Below, piece by piece: positions 1 through 4,754 of a stretch of 9,511 nucleotides of DNA. The DNA lies in assembly GCA_007130265.1 (NCBI GenBank), contig SLST01000478.1, forward strand, positions 1 through 9,511, read 5' to 3'. Each line of letters starts with the position of its first letter. Position 1 is the stretch's first letter. The notes under the pieces are model-generated. The model saw only the letters and a list, made by a program, of their open reading frames with translations, made no database searches and had not been told where the DNA came from. The DNA comes from Spirochaetales bacterium (GTDB lineage Bacteria > Spirochaetota > Spirochaetia > DSM-27196 > SLST01). Made by a program: the position numbers and the translations under genes.

Positions 1-1
1 C

Positions 2-232
2 TATATCACGCGACGCGATCGACAGGTGCTCCAGATCATCCTCCGCGAGATTCTGATTCAGAACACCGGAGACATGTGGGCGGACATCCGCACGAGTCAG
101 GCTCAGGATTTTCAGCTGGTGCAGTTGCAGGCTGCAGTGATCATCGTCTCGATCGTCCCGATCATGAGCATCTACCCGTTCCTGCAGCGTCACTTCATCA
201 AAGGTATCATGCTCGGTTCAGTGAAGGGCTGA
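2..232 (+). CDS. Carbohydrate ABC transporter permease, C-terminal part (YtcP/LplC family)
   Basis: This is the last 76 residues of an inner-membrane permease of the MalG-like YtcP/LplC family, which imports sugars or oligosaccharides with a partner permease and a solute-binding protein. The reading frame is open from base 2, so the gene begins outside the window. The final segment YPFLQRHFIKGIMLGSVKG is the typical ending of this family. Before it lies one hydrophobic helix (AAVIIVSIVPIMSIYPFL), the last membrane span. The preceding region (LREILIQNTGDMW) matches the periplasmic loop before the last helix in relatives. The solute-binding protein gene starts 92 nt downstream, consistent with one operon. 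Substrate cannot be told from this fragment. Family assignment is firm; the transported sugar is unknown. Confidence 0.85.
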   Translation, partial: YITRRDRQVLQIILREILIQNTGDMWADIRTSQAQDFQLVQLQAAVIIVSIVPIMSIYPFLQRHFIKGIMLGSVKG

Positions 233-274
233 GAATCGTTCAGCCAGGAGGCCCGCCTATGGCATAGCCGATTC
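227..274 (+). promoter_or_regulatory. Intercistronic hairpin region between permease and binding-protein genes
   Basis: Two alternative RNA folds are visible. GGCTGA (227-232, including the permease stop) is complementary to TCAGCC (240-245). Alternatively GAATCG (233-238) pairs with CGATTC (269-274), enclosing GCCA/TGGC (243-246 with 260-263) and AGGC/GCCT (249-252 with 255-258), giving one long imperfect stem. No U-run follows, so it does not look like an ordinary terminator. Hairpins at such junctions often stabilise or separately dose the binding-protein message; that role is inferred here. Confidence 0.45.
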
Positions 275-311
275 TGTGATGACGAGACAACGAGGAAAAG
301 CGATCCGAGAG

Positions 312-318
312 AAGGAGG
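312..318 (+). promoter_or_regulatory. Strong Shine-Dalgarno for the solute-binding protein
   Basis: AAGGAGG lies six bases before the ATG at 325 and fixes that start. It is the closest to consensus of any ribosome binding site in the window. This fits the high amounts of binding protein usually needed relative to the permeases. Confidence 0.85.
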
Positions 319-324
319 ACAAGA

Positions 325-1869
325 ATGAAAAAGATGGTTGCCGTGCTTACCGCGGCATTGATGCTGGGCCCCGTCGGGCTCGCCTTTGCCGCCGGAGGTC
401 AGGAGGCGGCATCGACGCCGGACGGTCCGATGGAACTCACCGTCCTGTACACGTATGACATCCCCGACGACGCCCCGATTACGCGGCGCATCGAAGAGCA
501 CTTCAACGTGCGGCTCAACACGCTGAACAACGCTGCGCCCAATCGTGCCGAGAACATCCAGGTGCTGCAGTTGCTTGTGGCTTCCGGCGACCCGATCGAC
601 GCGTTCATCGCGTACGACCACAACATGCTGCGACGCTTTGCCGAGCAAGGCGTTATCGCGGAGGTTCCCATCGAGTTGATCCGCGAAGAGGCACCGCGTA
701 TGTACGCGTACGTCAATCAGATCGACCCGAACGCATGGGCCTTCACGAACGTCGACGGGAAGAACTACGGCTTTCCCACGGCATGGCCGCTCGGTGACGC
801 GTCGCGTGTGATGAGTATCCGCGCCGACTGGCTGGACAATCTGGGCATGGACATTCCCACGACTCTGGATGAGCTCGAGGCAGTTCTCTACGCATTTCGC
901 AACGACGATCCCAACCAGAGCGGGGCTCGCGACACGTACGGTATGAGCTTCTACCAGACGCCTGGGAACATACAGATGTTCGCTCCGATCTACGGCGCCT
1001 TTGGGGCTCACCCGCAGATCTTCCAGGTGAAGGACGGCGAGCTGGTCTGGGGATCGATCCTGCCTGAAACGAAGGAAGCGCTGACCCTGCTCAACAAGTG
1101 GTACACCGACGGCATCATCGACCCTTCGTTCTTCGTGGACAACATCAACGTCTTCCGCGAGAAGTGGTATGCCGGCAACTTCGGTTTGATCCCCGACACC
1201 TGGTGGTGGACGGCAGGACCTTCGGAGATGTACTTCTCCGGACAGTTCTACGATCCGCTCGTTCAGGCAAACCCTGACGCCCGACCGCTCACCATTCCAC
1301 CGCCGGTCGGTCCTCGGGGCGACCAGGGCATGCGTCAGCGAACGGTGATGGAGGTCATCCCGATGATCGTGTTCGGCAGCCACCTCGAGAACGACGATGC
1401 GAAGATCCGCAAGTGGTTCAATATCTGGGATGAGCTTCTGAACACCGAGGAATGGTCGGTCTTCATCTACCACGGAGACGAAGGGATCACCTACGAACGC
1501 AGAGACGATGGGTTCCTCGAGTGGATTCCGCCGTACGACACCTTTGAGAAGCGAGCCGAATACGGGATGAACTACTTCCCGTGGGTCCCCAACTACGACA
1601 TCTACGATACGGCTACGAAAGACGGTGACTGGATCGCTCAGGAGCGGGCGAAGGCGATAGGTCCAATGGACGCTATCAGCGGGTATCCGCTCAGGGCGTG
1701 GGGTGAGTACAAGGTCGCACTCGACACGATCGAAGAGCAGAATTTCATCCGTTTCATCACCGGAGCGCGCCCGCTCTCGCAGTGGGATCAGTTCGTCGAG
1801 GAGTGGATGAACGCCGGCGGGCGGCAGGTCCTCGAGGAAGCTCGGCAGGTCTACGCCCAAATGCAGTAG
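325..1869 (+). CDS. Extracellular solute-binding protein, family 1 (LplA/YtcQ-like sugar ABC importer)
   Basis: The product (514 aa) is the periplasmic receptor that delivers an oligosaccharide-type ligand to the permease encoded just upstream. Residues 1-22 form a signal peptide (MKKM, hydrophobic core, then A20-F21-A22) with likely cleavage before A23; the mature protein begins AGGQEAAS. There is no lipobox cysteine, unlike the lipoprotein relatives in Gram-positive bacteria, so a soluble periplasmic protein is expected. The length is normal for the LplA/YtcQ group, and the mature protein is rich in Trp and Tyr, as in carbohydrate binders (for example TWWWTAGPSEMYF in the middle). The start is set by an excellent Shine-Dalgarno. 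A long hairpin follows the stop, so this gene probably ends the operon. Ligand is unknown; the family call is firm. Confidence 0.88.
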   Translation: MKKMVAVLTAALMLGPVGLAFAAGGQEAASTPDGPMELTVLYTYDIPDDAPITRRIEEHFNVRLNTLNNAAPNRAENIQVLQLLVASGDPIDAFIAYDHNMLRRFAEQGVIAEVPIELIREEAPRMYAYVNQIDPNAWAFTNVDGKNYGFPTAWPLGDASRVMSIRADWLDNLGMDIPTTLDELEAVLYAFRNDDPNQSGARDTYGMSFYQTPGNIQMFAPIYGAFGAHPQIFQVKDGELVWGSILPETKEALTLLNKWYTDGIIDPSFFVDNINVFREKWYAGNFGLIPDTWWWTAGPSEMYFSGQFYDPLVQANPDARPLTIPPPVGPRGDQGMRQRTVMEVIPMIVFGSHLENDDAKIRKWFNIWDELLNTEEWSVFIYHGDEGITYERRDDGFLEWIPPYDTFEKRAEYGMNYFPWVPNYDIYDTATKDGDWIAQERAKAIGPMDAISGYPLRAWGEYKVALDTIEEQNFIRFITGARPLSQWDQFVEEWMNAGGRQVLEEARQVYAQMQ

Positions 1870-1882
1870 GCTCTCTTGACTG

Positions 1883-1913
1883 AACCGGACCGCAGCGTCG
1901 CTGTGGTCCGGTT
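1883..1913 (+). terminator. Hairpin, probable transcription terminator of the sugar importer operon
   Basis: Fourteen nucleotides after the binding-protein stop there is an uninterrupted 14-bp stem, counting one G-U pair, closed by a 3-nt loop. The outer arm is AACCGGACC against GGTCCGGTT, followed by G-U and then CAGC/GCTG. Only a weak T-containing tail (GATCTT) follows, so intrinsic termination may be incomplete. It may also protect the upstream mRNA 3' end. Confidence 0.6.
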
Positions 1914-1941
1914 GATCTTCGCTCGGCCAGTGCGGTATCCT
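1912..1941 (+). promoter_or_regulatory. Candidate sigma-70-type promoter for the phosphatase gene
   Basis: TTGATC (1912-1917) and TATCCT (1936-1941) are separated by 18 nt. Each hexamer matches the vegetative consensus at four of six positions. Transcription would start near 1948, about 20 nt before the TTG start codon at 1970. The -35 overlaps the last bases of the upstream hairpin. GTCCGGAC (1942-1949) is a perfect palindrome next to the predicted start site and could be an operator. This rests on pattern matching only. Confidence 0.35.
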
Positions 1942-1969
1942 GTCCGGACCAGAGTCCGGAGTTGAAGCC

Positions 1970-2926
1970 TTGCGAACCGTTCTGACCGGCACATCTTTCA
2001 TCGTCGTGCTGCTGATTGCGCTGTTCGGTGTGGTCCGTATCGTCGGGGGCAGGGGGGTCGATCCGTTTGCACCAAGGTACGGAGGGCTCGGCGGCGGAGG
2101 GATCGAGGAGCGCAACCCGCGCGGGAAGAGCATCGAGCGCTTCGTGCCGCTCGAGGGGACGTTCAACACGCGTGACATCGGCGGGTACGCGGTTGCAGAC
2201 GGTTCGGCCGAGGGGCACGGCGGCCTCGTGGTTCGCAGCGGACTCTTCTACCGCAGCGGGCACCTCAGCCGCCTCTCCGACGCGGATGTCTCGATGCTCG
2301 AGGGCCTCGGGATCTCGACCGTCCTCGACCTGCGCGAGGTGTCCCGCACCGAGCGCTATCCGAACCGGCACATACCCGGCTCCCGTACCGCGCACCTTCC
2401 CATCTACGACGACATGAAACCGCTGCATTTCACGATCCTGCTCAACCGCCGGGCGATCTCCGACCGTTTTCGTGACTTCTACATAGAGTATCTCGAGGAG
2501 TGGACGCACCGCTTCGCACCCGTCTTCCGGCTGCTCGCAGACGAGACGGCCTACCCGGTGCTCGTGCACTGCACGAACGGGAAGGACCGTGTTGGTGTGC
2601 TTACCGCGCTCCTCCTGGATTTGCTCGGGGTGCCGCGGGAGACGATCGTAGCCGACTTCCTGCTGTCCAATGCCTACCTCGACGAGGTGCTCGACGCATT
2701 CGTGGAGCACGAGGAAGGGCGGCTGCTCCTCACCATTGGGGTACCGCGCGAGCATCTCAACTACCTCATGGGGGTCGAGGCCGAGTGGATCGTCTTCGCG
2801 CTCGAGCACATCGACGAGACCTACGGCTCCGTTGAGCAGTACCTTGTCTCACGAGTCGGCATGCAGCAGGAGTCTATCGACCGGGTACGCGCGATACTGC
2901 TTGATGCGCCGGGCCGGTCTGAGTAG
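1970..2926 (+). CDS. Membrane-anchored tyrosine/dual-specificity phosphatase (Y_phosphatase3-like)
   Basis: The protein (318 aa) contains the cysteine phosphatase signature HCTNGKDRVG: nucleophile C201 and arginine R207 form the C-X5-R loop, with the K205-D206 pair typical of the bacterial Y_phosphatase3 group, which acts on phosphotyrosine or, in some members, phosphoinositides. The family's N-terminal motif is present as NTRDIGGY (66-73), followed by RSGLFYRSGHL and STVLDLR. Residues 8-26 are one hydrophobic helix and residues 38-46 a Gly-rich linker, so the catalytic domain is probably tethered to the inner membrane; I judge the periplasmic side likelier, but the anchor could be a cleaved signal. 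The start is TTG with only a weak upstream CCGGAG; no better start exists in frame. The next gene begins 18 nt after the stop. Family is clear; the substrate is unknown. Confidence 0.82.
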   Translation: MRTVLTGTSFIVVLLIALFGVVRIVGGRGVDPFAPRYGGLGGGGIEERNPRGKSIERFVPLEGTFNTRDIGGYAVADGSAEGHGGLVVRSGLFYRSGHLSRLSDADVSMLEGLGISTVLDLREVSRTERYPNRHIPGSRTAHLPIYDDMKPLHFTILLNRRAISDRFRDFYIEYLEEWTHRFAPVFRLLADETAYPVLVHCTNGKDRVGVLTALLLDLLGVPRETIVADFLLSNAYLDEVLDAFVEHEEGRLLLTIGVPREHLNYLMGVEAEWIVFALEHIDETYGSVEQYLVSRVGMQQESIDRVRAILLDAPGRSE

Positions 2927-2939
2927 ATTCAGCCCGGTC
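2912..2939 (+). promoter_or_regulatory. Hairpin enclosing the phosphatase stop codon and masking the next gene's RBS region
   Basis: GGCCGG (2912-2917) pairs with CCGGTC (2934-2939, one G-U), and CTGA (2919-2922) pairs with TCAG (2929-2932). The two parts are separated by a single T/C mismatch, with a 6-nt loop that contains the stop codon TAG. The stem ends 5 nt before the ATG at 2945, exactly where a Shine-Dalgarno would sit, and none is visible. Translational coupling through ribosome unwinding is the simplest reading. Confidence 0.5.
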
Positions 2940-2944
2940 GGCTT

Positions 2945-3508
2945 ATGTCACGAATCGCCCCGAAACCGGTTTCCTCGTACCCCTGGACCGTGCGGTGGTT
3001 CCTTCGCCGGCAGCAGCGCAAGTACGGTCGCGTCCTCGCGCCGTCGTTCCTCTGGGGACGGCTTCCCGGTCCCTTTCTCTCCGTGCTGGTGGCGCTCGGG
3101 TTCTTCCAGAGCCGGCGGTATCCGGTCAATGCGAATCTGCGGAGTCTCGTTTCGATCCGGATCGCCCAGCTCAACGGATGCACCTTCTGCGTCGACCTGA
3201 ACTCGTACAACTACCTGCGCGCCGCCGGCGCCGAGCGCAAAGCGGCCGACGTCGTGCGGTGGCGCGAGAGCGATCTGTACGGCGAGCTCGAGCTCGCGGC
3301 GCTCGACTACGCGGAGACGATGACCGAACGGTGCGCGGAAGTTACCGACGATCAGATCGCCGCCCTTGCCGAGCATCTGAGCGACGACCAGATCACCGCG
3401 CTGACCGCGTGGATCGCGTTTCAGAACATGAGCGCCAAGTTCAACGCCGCGCTCGGCGCCGAAGAACACGGGTTCTGCCGGCTTGACGCGCCAGGCCGCC
3501 GTGGTTAG
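2945..3508 (+). CDS. Carboxymuconolactone decarboxylase / AhpD-like family protein
   Basis: This small all-helical protein (187 aa) belongs to the CMD/AhpD superfamily, members of which are thiol peroxidase-type reductants or decarboxylases. The conserved core is QLNGCTFCVDLNSY: the redox pair C79 and C82 is kept. The residue four after the second cysteine, a histidine of the proton relay in AhpD-type enzymes, is N86 here. Helical segments rich in Ala, Leu and Glu follow (ELAALDYAETMT, ITALTAWIAFQNMSAKFN), as in the family. About 50 basic N-terminal residues (RWFLRRQQRKYGR) precede the core. The gene follows the phosphatase by 18 nt without its own clear ribosome site, suggesting cotranscription and coupled translation. 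Superfamily membership is secure; the actual reaction is not known, and redox defence is only a guess. Confidence 0.82.
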   Translation: MSRIAPKPVSSYPWTVRWFLRRQQRKYGRVLAPSFLWGRLPGPFLSVLVALGFFQSRRYPVNANLRSLVSIRIAQLNGCTFCVDLNSYNYLRAAGAERKAADVVRWRESDLYGELELAALDYAETMTERCAEVTDDQIAALAEHLSDDQITALTAWIAFQNMSAKFNAALGAEEHGFCRLDAPGRRG

Positions 3509-3511
3509 CTT
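3483..3511 (+). promoter_or_regulatory. Candidate promoter of the thiamine operon, inside the end of the upstream gene
   Basis: TTGACG (3483-3488), five of six to consensus, is followed after 17 nt by TAGCTT (3506-3511), which is a poor -10 (three of six). The predicted start, near 3518, falls just at the 5' edge of the TPP aptamer. No terminator separates the operon from the upstream genes, so readthrough is an alternative source of transcript. Confidence 0.35.
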
Positions 3512-3516
3512 CTGCC

Positions 3517-3592
3517 TACGGGGTGCTTTTCGCGAGAAAGGCTGAGATCAAACCCGCTGACCTGATCCGGGTAATGCCGGCGGAGGGAACCT
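3517..3592 (+). ncRNA. TPP (thiamine pyrophosphate) riboswitch, THI-box aptamer
   Basis: All diagnostic boxes are present in order: CGGGGTGC (3519-3526), a variable P3 hairpin CTTTT/GAAAG (3526-3530 with 3536-3540), GGCTGAGA (3540-3547), ACCC (3552-3555, pairing with GGGT 3521-3524 as P2), CTGACCTGATCCGGGTAATG (3557-3576), and GCCGGCGGAGGGAA (3576-3589). These form the pyrimidine- and pyrophosphate-sensing arms of the aptamer. I could not find a convincing closing P1 stem: CCTA on the 5' side does not pair with ACCT on the 3' side. It lies 65 nt upstream of a thiamine importer, the classic location, and should repress it when TPP is plentiful. Confidence 0.96.
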
Positions 3593-3650
3593 TGACTGTT
3601 TTCATTCCGCAGAGCCTTTCCTCGACGTCGCCCCGAAATCCTGAGGGAGG
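3583..3650 (+). promoter_or_regulatory. Riboswitch expression platform with mutually exclusive Shine-Dalgarno pairing
   Basis: The thiB Shine-Dalgarno GAGGGAGG (3643-3650) is complementary over 8 bp, with two G-U pairs, to CTTTCCTC (3616-3623). The same pyrimidine strand, as TTTCCTC (3617-3623), pairs over 7 bp with GAGGGAA (3583-3589), the conserved 3' end of the aptamer. With TPP bound, the aptamer would hold GAGGGAA, freeing the pyrimidine strand to sequester the ribosome site. Without TPP it would pair with the aptamer end and leave the site open. No U-tract is present, so translational control is favoured. The pairings are seen; the mechanism is inferred. Confidence 0.6.
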
Positions 3651-3656
3651 TTCTCC

Positions 3657-4754
3657 ATGATTCGCTTCACATCATCTGCCGGTCGCAGGCCCGATCGCCG
3701 CTCGCGACCCTCGCAGCGGCTCTGGTCCGCCACGCTTGCCGCCCTTGTCCTGCTCGCAACGCTCGCTGCCTGCGGTCGTGAGCAGGCGGCCGAGGAGGCG
3801 GCCGAGGCCGTGGGCGACGGCCCGGGGGCGCTCACGATCTACACGTACGACGCGTTTCCGCAGTCGCTCGAGGCGCTGATCACCACGCACTTCGAGAACG
3901 AGTACGGGGTGACACCGACGCTCGAACGTCACCAGGACACCGGCGGGCTGTACAACCAGCTCTGGCTCGAGCGCACGGCGCCGCGCGCTGATGCGGCGAT
4001 TGGTCTCGATAACACCTATATCGGCCGCGCGCTGGAGGCCGACCTCTTCGAGGCCTACCGGCCGGCCGAGGCCGAAGCGATTCGTGACCACCTGGTCATC
4101 GACCCGGACTTCCGTCTCACGCCCTTTGACTGGGGGCACGTCCTGCTGAACTACGACAGCGAACGGCTCCCGGACCCGCCGACGACGTGGGAAGAGCTGC
4201 TCGACCCGCGGCTCTCGGAGTCGATCATCCTGATGAACCCCGCAACGTCGTCGCCCGGGCGGAACTTCCTCCTGCTGACGGTGGCGGTCCACGGAGAGGA
4301 AGGCTACCTCGACTACTGGCGTCGGCTCTCTCCAAATATCCTCACGATCACCTCCGGCTGGTCGGAGGGATACGGGCTCTACAGCCAGGGCGAGGCGCCA
4401 ATCGTGCTGAGCTATGAGAGCAGCCCGCCCTACCACATCGAGTTCGAGGACACCGACCGCTACCGCAATCTGATTCTCGACGACCACGGCTACGCGCAGA
4501 TCGAGGTCGCGGGCGTGCTCTCCGGAGCGACGAACGTCGAGAACGCCCGTCGGCTCATCGACTTTCTGCTGAGTGTCGAGTTCCAGCAGGAGATTCCGCT
4601 GAACCAGTTCATGTACCCGGTGCGGGCCGACGTCGAGCTCCCCGAGGCTTTCGACCTCGTAGAGACCGCCGGTACCTCGATCTTCCTGCCCGTCGAGCAC
4701 GTGGATGAGAACTTCGACGAGTGGCTCTCCGACTGGCGGGAAGTGATGCAGTGA
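3657..4754 (+). CDS. thiB: Thiamine ABC transporter, substrate-binding lipoprotein ThiB
   Basis: The product (365 aa) captures thiamine or its phosphates in the periplasm and passes them to ThiP. The N-terminus is a long basic stretch, a hydrophobic core (25-38) and a lipobox LAAC with C39 as the lipidated residue, so it is a lipoprotein; the well-known E. coli protein is soluble and shorter. A low-complexity AAEEAAEA linker follows. The mature domain begins LTIYTYDAF (59-67), as in ThiB. Further family segments are LGLDN-like IGLDNTYIGRA, FDWGHVLLNYD, TSGWSEGYGL (around 232-241) and LSYESSPPYH, closely matching the thiamine-site regions of the family. The start ATG has GAGGGAGG 6 nt upstream, under riboswitch control. 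Its stop overlaps the thiP start by 4 nt. The TPP riboswitch and neighbours make the assignment strong. Confidence 0.95.
   Translation: MIRFTSSAGRRPDRRSRPSQRLWSATLAALVLLATLAACGREQAAEEAAEAVGDGPGALTIYTYDAFPQSLEALITTHFENEYGVTPTLERHQDTGGLYNQLWLERTAPRADAAIGLDNTYIGRALEADLFEAYRPAEAEAIRDHLVIDPDFRLTPFDWGHVLLNYDSERLPDPPTTWEELLDPRLSESIILMNPATSSPGRNFLLLTVAVHGEEGYLDYWRRLSPNILTITSGWSEGYGLYSQGEAPIVLSYESSPPYHIEFEDTDRYRNLILDDHGYAQIEVAGVLSGATNVENARRLIDFLLSVEFQQEIPLNQFMYPVRADVELPEAFDLVETAGTSIFLPVEHVDENFDEWLSDWREVMQ
3784..3807 (+). repeat. Perfect 12-bp tandem duplication in the thiB linker
   Basis: AGGCGGCCGAGG occurs twice head to tail (3784-3795 and 3796-3807). It encodes the AAEE-rich linker directly after the lipidated cysteine. 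Because 12 is a multiple of three, copy-number change would lengthen or shorten the tether without a frameshift. Confidence 0.8.

Noticed and set aside
190..2178. 662-aa open frame on the minus strand
   Set aside because: It runs antisense to the solute-binding protein and phosphatase, has Arg/Pro/Val-rich composition typical of a GC-rich shadow frame, and shows no recognisable domain.
1757..2809. 350-aa open frame on the minus strand
   Set aside because: Antisense to the phosphatase gene, which has clear catalytic motifs; the translation is low-complexity shadow sequence.
3591..3625. Rho-independent terminator as the riboswitch output
   Set aside because: The only T-run (GTTTT near 3598) is not preceded by a strong GC hairpin, so translational control fits better.
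3672..4700. 342-aa open frame on the minus strand
   Set aside because: Exact antisense of thiB with a repetitive Arg/Glu/Val composition and no motif.
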